The notes: generated by a model from the letters alone, not told the origin. DNA of 45,552 bases from Thermoanaerobaculia bacterium (GCA_035717485.1 DASTIQ010000087.1:1-45552); one strand, 5' to 3'; positions 26,134 to 34,833 are shown, counted from the stretch's first letter. A program made the numbers and translations.

Positions 26134-28596
26134 ATGCTCGCATCCGTTCTCCAGGACCTGCGCTACGCGTTCCGCATTTCCCGTCGAAATCCGGTCGTCA
26201 TCGCGACGGCCGTTCTCTCCCTCGCGATCGGGATCGGAGCGGGAACGACGATCTTCAGCGTCGCCGATGGCCTCCTCTTCCGCGCGCCGTCCGGCGTCGC
26301 CGACCCGGACCGCCTCGTCGACGTCGGCCGGAGCCAGAATGGCGCCGGCTTCGACACGAACTCCTATCCGAACTTTCGCGACGTCCGGGAGAGGGCGACC
26401 GCCTTCTCGGGGGTGTACGCGTACCCGATCGAACCGGAGCCGATCACGATCCGGACGCCCCGGGGAGACGCGGTTCTCGTCCACGGGAGCGCCGTCAGCG
26501 CGGATTTCTTTCGCATCCTCGGCGCGCGGCCCGCGCTCGGTCGTTTCTTCACGGCCGCCGACGGCGAGAAGGGGGGAGAGACCGGGCTCGTGGTCCTGAG
26601 CGACCGCCTGTGGAAGGAGCAGTTCGGATCGAACCCCGCGATCGTCGGAGTGACGGTGACCCTCAACGGCGTCGCCTTTTCCGTCGCCGGCGTCGCCCGG
26701 AGGAACTTCCAGGGGACGACCCTCCTCGTCCCCGACCTCTGGTACCCGCTGACGATGGCGCCGCGGGTGACGCCGCGCCTCGGGTCCGGCATCCTGGAGA
26801 GCCGCGCCTCGGCGTGGCTCCTCATGGGGGCGCGTCTGAAGCCCGGCGTCACCCTCGCCCGCGCCCGCGCCGAGCTCCGGACGATCGGGAAGACGCTCGC
26901 CCGCGAGTACCCGGCCGACAACGCCGGACGGGGCCTCGTCGCCGAGAAGAGCACCCGGTTTCCCGGCAACACGGCCCCGCTGGCTCGCTTCGTCGCGCTC
27001 CTCGCCGCGATCGTGGGAGCGGTCCTCGCCGTCGCGTGCGCGAACGTCGGCGGCGTGCTCCTGGCGCGCGCCGCGGCGCGACGGCGGGAGATCGCGGTGC
27101 GGCTGGCGATCGGCGCGGGCCGCGGCCGCCTCGTCCGGCAGTTCCTCACGGAGTCGGTTCTCCTGTTCGGCGCCGGCGGCGCGGGCGGGCTGCTGGTCGC
27201 CAGAACGCTTCTCCTGCTGCTGGAGCGGCTCCTTCCCGCGCTCCCCGTCCCCGTCGGGGTGCCTCTCCGGATCGATCCGCGGGTGATCGGCTTCGCGGCC
27301 GCCCTGTCGCTCGGATCGTCGATCGTCGCCGGGCTCGCTCCCGCCTTCCACGCCTCCCGGGGCGACGTGGCCGGCGCGCTGAAGTCGGACGGGGGAGGAT
27401 CGCCGCGACTCCGCCTCCGCGACGCGTTCGTGGTGGGACAGGTCGCGCTCTCGCTCCTCCTGGTCGTCGGGGCCGGCCTCTTTCTGCGCGCCCTCCGGCG
27501 CGCGGCGTCGGTCGATCCCGGGTTCGAAGCCGCGGGCGTCGATCTGGGGTCGTTCGATCTTTCGACCGCCTCCGGCGGCGAAACGGGCGCACGCGCCGCC
27601 GGGGAGCGAATCCTCGAGGCGGTGCGCGAATCCGCCGGGGTCGAGTCGGCGAGCCTGACGGCGGTCGTTCCCCTCTCGGGCACGGGTCTGGGACTCGGAC
27701 GCCTCACGGCGCCCGGAGGGACCGCTTCCGGCGACGGCGGGATCGCGGCCGACTGGGACGTGGTCGAACCGGGCTACTTCCGGACCCTCCGGATTCCGTT
27801 GGCCCGGGGCAGGGAGTTCACGGAAGCCGACCGCGCCGGCGCGCCCGACGTGGCGATCGTCAACGAGACGGCCGCGCGACGGATCTGGCCGGGAGGCGAC
27901 GCGCTGGGAAAGACTCTCGTCCAGGATGACGCCCCTCCCGGCGCTCCGCCGCGGCTCCGGACGCTCACGATCGTCGGCGTCGCCCGGGACGGGAAGTACC
28001 GGTCGCTGGACGAGCCTTCCCGCCCGTTCGTCTGGGTCCCTTTCCGGCAGCAGTACGTGCCGCGCGTGACCGTCGTCGTTCGGGGGCGCGGCGGGCGCCG
28101 GGCCGGCGGCGTTCTGCGCGCCGTCGCGGCGGCCGCGGTCCCGGGCGTTCCGCTCCTTCGCGTCGAGCGGCTCGAGGACGCCGCGGCGACGGGGCTCCTT
28201 CCGCAGCGCGTCGCCGGGGCCGCGTCCGGCGCGCTCGGGGCCGTCGGGCTCCTGCTCGCGGCGATCGGCGTCTACGGCGTGACCGCCTACGCGGTCGCGC
28301 GGCGGACCCGCGAGATCGCGATCCGCGTCGCCGTCGGCGCGGCCCCCCGCGGGATCGTCCGGATGATCCTCGGGAAGTCGCTCGCGCTCGCCGCCGCCGG
28401 AATCGGCATCGGCCTCGCGCTCGCGGCGGCCGCGGGAGGCCTCGTGAAAGCGCTCCTCTTCGGGATTCCGCCTCTCGATCCGGCGACGTTCGGAGGCGCC
28501 GCGGCGCTCTTCCTCCTCGTCTCCGCCGCCGCGGCGCTCGGGCCGGCGGCGCGAGCGGCCGGAATCCAGCCGCTGGAGGCCCTGCGGAGCGAGTGA
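26134..28596 (+). CDS. ABC-type permease without ATPase (acidobacterial duplicated orphan permease type)
   Basis: 820 residues. It opens with the short leader MLASVLQDLRYAFRISRRNPV typical of these proteins, then a first FtsX/MacB permease unit: a membrane helix, a large periplasmic MacB-PCD-like domain (residues ~50-270) and three helices to about residue 415. A second, similar unit follows (DAFVVGQVALSLLLVVGAGLFL to the end). The last segment RAAGIQPLEALRSE is the standard FtsX/MacB tail. No ATP-binding protein is encoded nearby. This duplicated orphan architecture is well known from Acidobacteriota, where its substrates are mostly unknown. AGGAGGAG lies 4 nt before the ATG. Confidence 0.93.
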   Translation: MLASVLQDLRYAFRISRRNPVVIATAVLSLAIGIGAGTTIFSVADGLLFRAPSGVADPDRLVDVGRSQNGAGFDTNSYPNFRDVRERATAFSGVYAYPIEPEPITIRTPRGDAVLVHGSAVSADFFRILGARPALGRFFTAADGEKGGETGLVVLSDRLWKEQFGSNPAIVGVTVTLNGVAFSVAGVARRNFQGTTLLVPDLWYPLTMAPRVTPRLGSGILESRASAWLLMGARLKPGVTLARARAELRTIGKTLAREYPADNAGRGLVAEKSTRFPGNTAPLARFVALLAAIVGAVLAVACANVGGVLLARAAARRREIAVRLAIGAGRGRLVRQFLTESVLLFGAGGAGGLLVARTLLLLLERLLPALPVPVGVPLRIDPRVIGFAAALSLGSSIVAGLAPAFHASRGDVAGALKSDGGGSPRLRLRDAFVVGQVALSLLLVVGAGLFLRALRRAASVDPGFEAAGVDLGSFDLSTASGGETGARAAGERILEAVRESAGVESASLTAVVPLSGTGLGLGRLTAPGGTASGDGGIAADWDVVEPGYFRTLRIPLARGREFTEADRAGAPDVAIVNETAARRIWPGGDALGKTLVQDDAPPGAPPRLRTLTIVGVARDGKYRSLDEPSRPFVWVPFRQQYVPRVTVVVRGRGGRRAGGVLRAVAAAAVPGVPLLRVERLEDAAATGLLPQRVAGAASGALGAVGLLLAAIGVYGVTAYAVARRTREIAIRVAVGAAPRGIVRMILGKSLALAAAGIGIGLALAAAAGGLVKALLFGIPPLDPATFGGAAALFLLVSAAAALGPAARAAGIQPLEALRSE

Positions 28597-28615
28597 CGCG
28601 GCCGGGAAGGCGAGC

Positions 28616-28969
28616 TCAGTCGGCGCGGGGCGACGTCGCGAGGCCGGCGAGAGCTTCCCGGGCGGCGGCGCAGAAGGGGTTCGCGCCGTCGTACCCGGCT
28701 TTCGCGATGATCTTCTGGTAGAGCGCGATCGCCGTGTCGCCGTCGGAGTACCCGATCTCGCAGATCTGGGCGAGCGTGAAGAGGACGTCGAGGCTCTCGG
28801 GCTCGATCGAGCGCGCCTTCTCGCAGAAGACGCGCGCGACGTCGAAGCGCTCTTCGTCGGCCGCGAGTCGGGCGCGTTTCAGGTACAGATCGACCTCGGC
28901 CGAGCGCTCGACGCGCGGCGCGTGGATCCTGAGGCTCGTGAGCTTCCCCGGAGGAGGTGTCGTTTTCAT
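28616..28969 (-). CDS. Small TPR-like protein
   Basis: 117 residues. Residues from about 30 to 110 form two or three TPR-like helix pairs (VDLYLKRARLAADEERFDVARVFCEKA, ESLDVLFTLAQICEIGY, DTAIALYQKIIAKAG). No signal peptide or membrane segment is present, so it is probably a cytoplasmic partner protein. The ATG at 28969 has GGGAG 3 nt upstream. The longer frame to a TTG at 29056 is rejected because that codon lies between the -35 and -10 boxes of the promoter. The gene ends 20 bp from the convergent permease gene. Confidence 0.65.
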   Translation of the reverse strand: MKTTPPPGKLTSLRIHAPRVERSAEVDLYLKRARLAADEERFDVARVFCEKARSIEPESLDVLFTLAQICEIGYSDGDTAIALYQKIIAKAGYDGANPFCAAAREALAGLATSPRAD

Positions 28970-29044
28970 GGGCTCCCGTCCGAAATCGTCGTTCCGGGCC
29001 GCCGCGGCGCCAACGGCGCGCCGCCGTCCGGCCTGCCGATTTTC

Positions 29045-29072
29045 AGTGTAGGGCAATATTGCCGAACGTCAA
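29045..29072 (-). promoter_or_regulatory. Sigma70-type promoter with a palindrome filling the spacer (TPR gene)
   Basis: On the minus strand TTGACG (29072-29067) and TACACT (29050-29045) are 16 bp apart. The perfect 12-bp palindrome GGCAATATTGCC (29052-29063) lies wholly within the spacer, the place expected for an operator of a dimeric regulator. Confidence 0.75.
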
Positions 29073-29142
29073 GATTTTTCGTGCATTTCGCCGAGAATGG
29101 ACGGTTCGTCGCCCGATCGGCTCGAGGCGTCGCCGCGCCGGC

Positions 29143-30150
29143 CTAGGAGATGCGTTCGACGAGGCCTTCCGCGGCGAGCATCAGCGCCTCTTTCGCTTCG
29201 GAGGCGGGAAACGGCGAGAGCGCCTCGCGCGCCGCGCGCGCGTTCTCGAGGGCGAGGGCGCGCGTGCGGGCGACTCCCTGGTGGCGCTCGACGATCGAGA
29301 GGATCTCGAAGGGGGACACGCTGTCGAATTTCCGCTCCTTGAGAACGCGAGCGACCTTCGCGCGTTCCGCGGGAGCCGCATCGGGGAGGGAAAGGATGAG
29401 CGGCATCGTGAGTTTCCCCTCCCGCAGATCGGAGAGCACGGGCTTGCCCACGACCGATTCCCGGGCCGTATAGTCGAGCAGGTCGTCGATCAGCTGGAAA
29501 GAGATGCCGAGCCGCCGCCCGTAGAGGGCGAGGCGCTCGGAGGCCGCCTCGCTGCCGTTCGGCGCGAAGTGGGCGGGGATCCGGCACGCGGCCGAGAAGA
29601 GCTCGGCGGTCTTGCGCCGGACGATTCCGAGCGCCCCCTCCGCATCGAGCTCGACGTCCCCCTCCCGCTCCAGACCGATGATCTCCCCCTCGATCATCGC
29701 GAGGGTCGTCTGGGAAAGGATCTTCAGGATGGTGAGGTCCCCCTCCTCGAGCGCGACGCCCATCGACTTCGTGTAGAGGTAATCGCCGAAGAGGACCGTC
29801 AGGTTGTTTCCCCAGAGGGAGTTGACCGATTCCCGGCCGCGGCGGAGCTTCGCCTCGTCGATGATGTCGTCGTGCACGAGGGTCGCCGCGTGGATGAACT
29901 CCACGACCGCCGCGTAGCGGACGTCGGTCGATCCGCTCTCGTACCCCAGGAGCTTGGCCGACAGCAGCAGGAGGGCGGGGCGGATCCGCTTCCCGCCGCC
30001 GCTTCGGAGGTAGTCGCCGATCTTCGAGATCGTGGCGACGGGGGAGTCGCAGAGGCGGATCAGCTCCCGTTCGACTTCGGCGAGCTTCGGCGCGATGAGG
30101 TCGTAGGAGCGCCGGAGCTCCTCTTCGCGGGGACGCGCGGCGCTCTTCAT
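29143..30150 (-). CDS. Long-chain polyprenyl diphosphate synthase
   Basis: 335 residues, usual for octaprenyl/heptaprenyl diphosphate synthases. The two Asp-rich motifs are VHDDIIDEAKLRRG (first, FARM) and FQLIDDLLDYTA (second, SARM), with GGGKRIRPALLLLSAKL near the N-terminus for diphosphate binding. It lengthens farnesyl or geranyl diphosphate with isopentenyl units to make quinone side chains. Chain length cannot be fixed by eye. TAAGAT ends 9 nt before the ATG and there is no clear Shine-Dalgarno sequence. Confidence 0.95.
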   Translation of the reverse strand: MKSAARPREEELRRSYDLIAPKLAEVERELIRLCDSPVATISKIGDYLRSGGGKRIRPALLLLSAKLLGYESGSTDVRYAAVVEFIHAATLVHDDIIDEAKLRRGRESVNSLWGNNLTVLFGDYLYTKSMGVALEEGDLTILKILSQTTLAMIEGEIIGLEREGDVELDAEGALGIVRRKTAELFSAACRIPAHFAPNGSEAASERLALYGRRLGISFQLIDDLLDYTARESVVGKPVLSDLREGKLTMPLILSLPDAAPAERAKVARVLKERKFDSVSPFEILSIVERHQGVARTRALALENARAAREALSPFPASEAKEALMLAAEGLVERIS

Positions 30151-30159
30151 CTCCGGGGA

Positions 30160-30165
30160 ATCTTA
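30160..30165 (-). promoter_or_regulatory. Candidate leaderless -10 box (TAAGAT) of the polyprenyl synthase gene
   Basis: On the minus strand TAAGAT, then TCCCCGGAG, then the ATG at 30150. The gap is 9 nt. Confidence 0.45.
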
Positions 30166-30223
30166 CATCGGCCGCGCCGGCCCAAGATCGGCTATTCCAC
30201 AAGGCGAGTACTGTCGGGATTGG

Positions 30224-30247
30224 AGCGCGGCGATGCATCGCCGCGCT
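30224..30247. repeat. Perfect 24-bp palindrome downstream of yajQ
   Basis: The half-site AGCGCGGCGATG is followed directly by its reverse complement CATCGCCGCGCT. It lies 8 bp past the yajQ stop and 59 bp before the TAAGAT box of the next gene. As RNA it would form a long GC stem, so it could end or stabilise the yajQ transcript; there is no U-tract on the minus strand. As DNA it could be an operator. Confidence 0.6.
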
Positions 30248-30254
30248 TCTCTCT

Positions 30255-30752
30255 CTATCTGTAGTTGAGGAACTGGAGAGGCAGCCCGAAATCCTCCCCC
30301 CGCAGCAGCGCGATGACCGCCTGGAGGTCGTCCCGGCTCTTGCCCGTCACCCGGACCTGGTCCGCCTGGATCGAGGCCTGGACCTTGATCTTCGAGTCCT
30401 TGATCGTCTTCACGATCGCCTTCGCCTTCTCGGTCGGGATTCCCTGCTGGATCTTCACCGCCTGGCGAACCGTCGCGCCGGCCGCGGGCTCGACCTTCTG
30501 GAAGTCGAGGGATTTCACCGCGATCCCCCGCTTGACGAGCTTCGTTTCGAGGATGTCGACCACGCTCTTCAACTTGTGCTCGTCGTCGGAGGAGAGGGTC
30601 AGCTGGAGCTCCTTCTCGTTCCACTCGATCTTCGACTTGCTCCCGCGGAAATCGAAACGCGTCGCGATCTCCTTCGAGGCCTGCTGGACGGCGTTCAATA
30701 CTTCCTGGAGATCCACCTTGGAAACGACGTCGAACGAATTGTCCTGGGCCAT
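30255..30752 (-). CDS. yajQ: YajQ family nucleotide-binding protein
   Basis: 165 residues, exactly the family length. It starts [21 protein letters not shown] and carries [31 protein letters not shown] and the end motif [14 protein letters not shown]. Members are small two-domain ferredoxin-like proteins; some bind nucleotides or cyclic-di-GMP. The cellular role in this organism is unknown. AAGGA lies 6 nt before the ATG. Confidence 0.96.
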   Translation of the reverse strand: MAQDNSFDVVSKVDLQEVLNAVQQASKEIATRFDFRGSKSKIEWNEKELQLTLSSDDEHKLKSVVDILETKLVKRGIAVKSLDFQKVEPAAGATVRQAVKIQQGIPTEKAKAIVKTIKDSKIKVQASIQADQVRVTGKSRDDLQAVIALLRGEDFGLPLQFLNYR

Positions 30753-30789
30753 GGGGATCCTTTCCGACCCGGCGGCGATCCGCCCCGGG

Positions 30790-31500
30790 TCACGGCTCGT
30801 TTTCGATGATGCGCGTGCCCGCGGGCGGATGGATCGCGAACGCCGACGCGTCGAGCGGGGGTTCCGTCCGGAAGCCCTGGAACCGGAACTCCGTGCGGTC
30901 GCCCGCGGACGACTGGAACGACAGCGCCGCGGGAGACCCGTCCGGCGAAAGCGCGAGACGGATCCAGGAAACTTCCGACCCGCTCTGCTTCGGGGTGACG
31001 AGGATCGACGCTCCTTCGGGCCGCTCCTCGAGATCCAGGGTGTTGCGCTTGCGCAGGTCGTCGGCCGTCTCGAGGAAGATCAGGGGAAGCTGGGCCCGAT
31101 CCTCTTCGGACAGCGCCCGGACGGTCATCTGCCGCTCGGAGGGGGAGTAGAAGCGCGCGACCTTGCCGTCGAACGTGAAGGTCTTCTTCGGCGATTCGTA
31201 GTCGAACCGGAGGTTCTCCGGCGCCTGCACGACGATCTCGCCGCTTTCGCGGCGGCCCTTCGAGAACCCGGCGGGGGTGAAGGTCTGGACGAACGAGGCC
31301 CGGTGGGCCTTGCCGTCCCGGAAGTAGCGCGCCGCCCGCGCGAGTTCTCCGGCGGGATCCGCGGCGCCGGCCGCCGCGGCGAAGAGGAGCGCCGCCCCGG
31401 CCGCCGTCCACCGCGCGCGTGCGGTGAACGCGGCGTTTCTCGCGCGCCCGTCGGGTCCTGGTCTCGCGCGCCCGTCGGGCGCGACGGCCGCGTCTCTCAA
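30790..31500 (-). CDS. LolA-like outer-membrane lipoprotein carrier protein
   Basis: 236 residues from a TTG at 31500 that overlaps the purH stop as TTGA. No ATG or GTG occurs in frame before the signal sequence, so this TTG is the only plausible start. Residues ~30-48 are the hydrophobic signal core ([19 protein letters not shown]). The mature part fits the LolA fold: [49 protein letters not shown], then [11 protein letters not shown] and [19 protein letters not shown]. It should carry lipoproteins across the periplasm. The first 20 residues hold two copies of PDGRAR, encoded by an 18-bp direct repeat. Confidence 0.88.
   Translation of the reverse strand: MRDAAVAPDGRARPGPDGRARNAAFTARARWTAAGAALLFAAAAGAADPAGELARAARYFRDGKAHRASFVQTFTPAGFSKGRRESGEIVVQAPENLRFDYESPKKTFTFDGKVARFYSPSERQMTVRALSEEDRAQLPLIFLETADDLRKRNTLDLEERPEGASILVTPKQSGSEVSWIRLALSPDGSPAALSFQSSAGDRTEFRFQGFRTEPPLDASAFAIHPPAGTRIIENEP
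31438..31455. repeat. 18-bp direct repeat, copy 1
   Basis: TCTCGCGCGCCCGTCGGG, identical to 31462-31479. It lies in the 5' coding part of the lolA-like gene. Confidence 0.85.
31462..31479. repeat. 18-bp direct repeat, copy 2
   Basis: Identical to 31438-31455, 24 bp apart start to start. This copy is embedded in the 17-bp palindrome CGCGCCCG-T-CGGGCGCG (31467-31483). A related core (GGCCCG-A-CGGGCC) occurs at 42491-42503 near the start of the DUF58 gene. Confidence 0.85.
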
Positions 31501-33089
31501 TGCCGGAAGTGCCGCCGGGGGGCGAGGAGGAAGGCGAGCTTCCTCTCGTCGGCGGCCGCGAAGATGTCCGCGTCGCGGATCGACCCGCCCGGCGCGACCA
31601 CGGCCGTCACGCCGGCGTCGGCGAGGAGATCGAGCCCGTCGCGGAACGGGAAGAACGCGTCGGACGCGGCGCTCGTGCCGTTGACCGGGAGGTTCGCCTT
31701 CATCACCGCGAGGCGGCAGGAATCGACCCGGCTCATCTGGCCGGCGCCGATCCCGACCGTCTGCCGGGCATTGGCGATCACGATCGCGTTCGACTTGACC
31801 CGGCGCGCGACGGTCCACGCGAGCTCGCAGGCGGCGCGCTCGATCGCGAGGGGCTTGCGCTCGGAGACCACCCGCCAGGCGGACGGATCGTCCGGCTCGT
31901 TGTCCTGTTCCTGCAGCAGCAGCCCTCCGCCGATCCGCTTCCAGTCGACGCCTCCATCCGGCGCCCGGCTGACGGGGAGCTGGAGGAGCCGGATGTTCGG
32001 TTTCTTCGCGAACGCGACCTTCGCCTCCTCCGTGAAAGCGTCGGCGGCGACCGCCTCGACGAAGTGCTGGAGCACGAGCGCGGCGACCGCGCCGTCGACG
32101 GTTCCCCGGATCGCGATGATCCCGCCGAAGGCGGCGAGCGGGTCGCACGCGAACGCGCGTCCGAACGCCTCGAGCGGGTTGTCCCCGACCGCGGCCCCGC
32201 AGGGATTGTTGTGCTTGACGATCACGGCGGCGCTCCCGCGGAGGTCGCGGGCGAGGCGCACGGCGGAGTCGACGTCGAGCAGGTTGTTGAACGAGAGCTC
32301 CTTTCCCTGGAGCTGCTGGAAACCGATGAGCTCGTCGGCGGCGGAGGCCCGATCCCGGTAGAGGGCGGCTTTCTGGTGCGGATTCTCGCCGTACCGGAGC
32401 GACGCCTGCTTCTCGAATCCGAAGAGGAGCGTCTGGGGAAACGGATCTCCTCCCGAGACCTCCCGCGAGAAGAAGTTCGCGATCGCGGAGTCGTAGACCG
32501 CGGTGCGGGCGAACGCCTTCGCCGCGAGCCGTTCGCGGGTCGCGGCCGACGTCCCGCCCGTCTCCCGGATCTCGGCGAGGACCGAGGAATAGTCGGCGGG
32601 ATCGACGAGCACCGCGACGTGGGCGTGGTTCTTCGCGGCCGCGCGGATCATCGCGGGACCGCCGACGTCGATCTTCTCGATCGCGGCCTTTCCGCGCGCC
32701 CCGTCCGCGACCGCCTTCTCGAACGGGTACAGGTTCACCGCGACGAGCTCGAACGGACGGATCTTCTGGTCGGCGAAATCCCGGGCGTGCCCCGGATCCC
32801 CCGGATCGCCGAGGATCCCTCCGAAGATCTTCGGATGGAGGGTCTTCACTCGCCCGCCGAAGATCTCCGGGAACTCCGTGATCTCCTCCGCGCGGGTCGC
32901 CGCGACGCCCTCGCCGCCGAGGTGCGCGGCCGTGCCCCCGGTCGACACGATCTCGACGCCGAGCGCCTGCAGCGCGCGGGCGAAGTCCGCGAGCCCCGTC
33001 CGGTCGGAGACCGACAGGAGCGCGCGGCGGACGCGCACGGGAGCGCTAGCGGGGGGCGCCGTCGACGACATAGGGTCCGTTTCGTTCAT
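31497..33089 (-). CDS. purH: Bifunctional AICAR transformylase / IMP cyclohydrolase
   Basis: 530 residues. The N-terminal IMP cyclohydrolase domain has RRALLSVSDRTGLADFARAL, EIVSTGGTAAHL and GGRVKTLHPKIFGGILG. The C-terminal formyltransferase domain has LRYGENPHQKAALYR, KELSFNNLLDVDSA, KHNNPCGAA and the end AFFPFRDGLD, GSIRDADI. It performs the last two steps of purine synthesis. Two ATGs are possible: 33089 (used here) and 33071. Both lie inside the 3' end of the upstream unknown gene, so translation is probably coupled. The stop overlaps the TTG of the lolA-like gene. Confidence 0.97.
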   Translation of the reverse strand: MNETDPMSSTAPPASAPVRVRRALLSVSDRTGLADFARALQALGVEIVSTGGTAAHLGGEGVAATRAEEITEFPEIFGGRVKTLHPKIFGGILGDPGDPGHARDFADQKIRPFELVAVNLYPFEKAVADGARGKAAIEKIDVGGPAMIRAAAKNHAHVAVLVDPADYSSVLAEIRETGGTSAATRERLAAKAFARTAVYDSAIANFFSREVSGGDPFPQTLLFGFEKQASLRYGENPHQKAALYRDRASAADELIGFQQLQGKELSFNNLLDVDSAVRLARDLRGSAAVIVKHNNPCGAAVGDNPLEAFGRAFACDPLAAFGGIIAIRGTVDGAVAALVLQHFVEAVAADAFTEEAKVAFAKKPNIRLLQLPVSRAPDGGVDWKRIGGGLLLQEQDNEPDDPSAWRVVSERKPLAIERAACELAWTVARRVKSNAIVIANARQTVGIGAGQMSRVDSCRLAVMKANLPVNGTSAASDAFFPFRDGLDLLADAGVTAVVAPGGSIRDADIFAAADERKLAFLLAPRRHFRH

Positions 33090-33636
33090 CGAGCTTCTTC
33101 GCCGGCCGGGCGTCTCCGCCGGCGCCCGTCCAGATCGCCCAGAGGAGGTTGGTCTCGTCGGCGACGATCCGCGCCGCCGCCGCATCCGCCGGGGCCGCCG
33201 CGAGATCCGCCCGCGCGGACCGGATGGACCGGGCGGCCGGACCCGGGTCGCCGGACGCGGAGGCGGCGGACACGCCCGGAATCCGGTACGGACCCGCGCT
33301 CGCCGACTCGAACGCCGCCTCGCTTCCGCGCGCGTCGGACAGCTCCGCGGAAAGCACGCCTCCGACGGCCGCGCCGATTCGGGCGATCGCCTCCGAGAAC
33401 GGCGCCCGGGCCAGGATCGAGCGCGAGATCGCCCGCGCCTCGCGCTCGAAGTCGGCCGGCGGCGGGCGGCGCGCCGCTTCCCGAACGGCCGCGAGGAATT
33501 CCTTCCGATATTTCACGATCATCGCCGACAGATCGGGAGGGGCCAGGCGCGTCCCGGCGATCGCGAGCTGGAGCGCGGCGCGATCCGATCCCGAGAAGGA
33601 TGCCGCAGCGAGGAGCAGCGAGGCCGCGAGTCGCAT
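33046..33636 (-). CDS. Exported protein of unknown function
   Basis: 196 residues; I do not recognise a family. It has a short signal peptide (MRLAASLLLAAASFSGS). Two features stand out: a helical middle (DLSAMIVKYRKEFLAAVREAARR, FEREARAISRSILARAPFSEAIARIGAAVGG), and a C-terminal block with Trp (IVADETNLLWAIWTGAGGDARPAKKLDERN). It overlaps the purH start by up to 44 bp. TAGAAT ends 9 nt before the ATG and no Shine-Dalgarno sequence is present, so it may head the transcript that carries purH and the lolA-like gene. Confidence 0.6.
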   Translation of the reverse strand: MRLAASLLLAAASFSGSDRAALQLAIAGTRLAPPDLSAMIVKYRKEFLAAVREAARRPPPADFEREARAISRSILARAPFSEAIARIGAAVGGVLSAELSDARGSEAAFESASAGPYRIPGVSAASASGDPGPAARSIRSARADLAAAPADAAAARIVADETNLLWAIWTGAGGDARPAKKLDERNGPYVVDGAPR

Positions 33637-33645
33637 CGGGCCGGC

Positions 33646-33651
33646 ATTCTA
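33646..33651 (-). promoter_or_regulatory. Candidate leaderless -10 box (TAGAAT) of the 33046-33636 gene
   Basis: On the minus strand TAGAAT, then GCCGGCCCG, then the ATG at 33636. The gap is 9 nt. Confidence 0.5.
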
Positions 33652-33675
33652 TCCCGGAGGCGCGTACGTCCCGGC

Positions 33676-34818
33676 TCACGGGAGCTCGACGATGCGTTCC
33701 CGCAGCTCGACGCCGCGCTCGCGAAGCGCCGAGAGCAGCTTCGCCGCGGCGGTCTCGTCGCGGCCGACGTGTTCGAGCGCGCGCACCCCCGGATCCGCGT
33801 AATCTCCGGCGGCGAGCATGCGCGCGACGATCGCGCACGGAAAGCCGGTCGTCCGCGCCATCGAGGTCGTGCCGGTCTCGCGGTCCGTCCGGTCCGTGAG
33901 CTCGAAGACGTGGCGGCGGCGCGCGCCTCCACGGGTTCCGTCGACGACGACCCGGAGGACCGTCAGCTCTTCGGCGCCCGCCGGGAGCTTCCACGCCGCG
34001 AAGAGGAGCCGCTCGGTCAGGTCGCGCGGCGAGACGGGAACGCCCCGGACGGAAACGGGCTTCTCGTCGAAGAAACCGGTCTCGCGAAAGACCCGCATCA
34101 GCTCGGCATGACCCGGATAGCGCATCGTCTTTTCCTTCATGTCGCGCGCCGGGATCGTCGAGAGCACGGTCCGGAGACCGTCGGTGAGGAACGCCTCGAG
34201 CGTCCCGACCCCTTCGAAATCGAGCTTTTCGATCTCCGAGAGCGCCGGCTTCACGACCAGGCGGCCGTTCTCGACGACGCGCGCGGGACGCGTGTATTCC
34301 TCGATCACGTCGGTCGCCGAGAAGACGATCGCGTATTCGTACGGCCAGCGCCGCACCGCCGGGAGGCCGCCGACGTAGATGACGAGGCTCTCGATCTCGT
34401 CGAGCTGCGCGTCGGCCCGGCCGGCGGCGAAGTTGGAAAGTCCCGGGGACACGCCGCAGTCGACGACCGCGGTGACGCCCTTCGCCCGGGCCTCCTCGTC
34501 GAGATCGAGGGGGTCTTCCGGCGCGAACGAGATGTCGGCGATCGGCTTGCCGGCGGCGATCACCGCGCGGAGCATGTTCCGCCCGAGGAATCCGGGAACG
34601 GCGCCCACGACGACGTCGGCCCCCGCGACGACTCGGCCGATCTCCTCCGCGGACGAGAGGTCCGCGGCGCGCGTCGAGAGGCGGGCGGAGGCCCGGAGCC
34701 GCCCGAGGGCCTCTTCCGAACGGTCGAAGACCGACACGGCGAATTCCGGATCCGCTGCGAGATCGCGCGCGATGACGCTCCCGACGAGCCCGCATCCGAG
34801 GACGGCGGCTTTCTTCAT
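33676..34818 (-). CDS. Saccharopine dehydrogenase-like oxidoreductase
   Basis: 380 residues. An N-terminal Rossmann fold (KKAAVLGCGLVGSVIARDLA) is followed by ADVVVGAVPGFLGRNMLRAVIAAGKPIADISF, VDCGVSPGLSNFAAGRA and a central catalytic/dimer domain (VIYVGGLPAVRRWPYEYAIVFSATDVIEEYTRPA). This matches the saccharopine dehydrogenase / lysine 6-dehydrogenase superfamily, which oxidises or reduces lysine-derived amines with NAD(P). Which reaction it performs cannot be told from sequence. TAGAAT ends 9 nt before the ATG and no Shine-Dalgarno sequence is present. Confidence 0.85.
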   Translation of the reverse strand: MKKAAVLGCGLVGSVIARDLAADPEFAVSVFDRSEEALGRLRASARLSTRAADLSSAEEIGRVVAGADVVVGAVPGFLGRNMLRAVIAAGKPIADISFAPEDPLDLDEEARAKGVTAVVDCGVSPGLSNFAAGRADAQLDEIESLVIYVGGLPAVRRWPYEYAIVFSATDVIEEYTRPARVVENGRLVVKPALSEIEKLDFEGVGTLEAFLTDGLRTVLSTIPARDMKEKTMRYPGHAELMRVFRETGFFDEKPVSVRGVPVSPRDLTERLLFAAWKLPAGAEELTVLRVVVDGTRGGARRRHVFELTDRTDRETGTTSMARTTGFPCAIVARMLAAGDYADPGVRALEHVGRDETAAAKLLSALRERGVELRERIVELP

Positions 34819-34827
34819 GCGCCGGGG

Positions 34828-34833
34828 ATTCTA
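34828..34833 (-). promoter_or_regulatory. Candidate leaderless -10 box (TAGAAT) of the saccharopine dehydrogenase-like gene
   Basis: On the minus strand GCGTAGAATCC is followed by CCGGCGC and the ATG at 34818, a gap of 9 nt after TAGAAT. The same GCGTAGAATCC precedes the gene starting at 154. Confidence 0.55.

Noticed and set aside
28970-29056. Longer form of the small TPR protein starting at a TTG at 29056
   Set aside because: The TTG lies between the -35 and -10 boxes of the promoter, so it would not be on the transcript.
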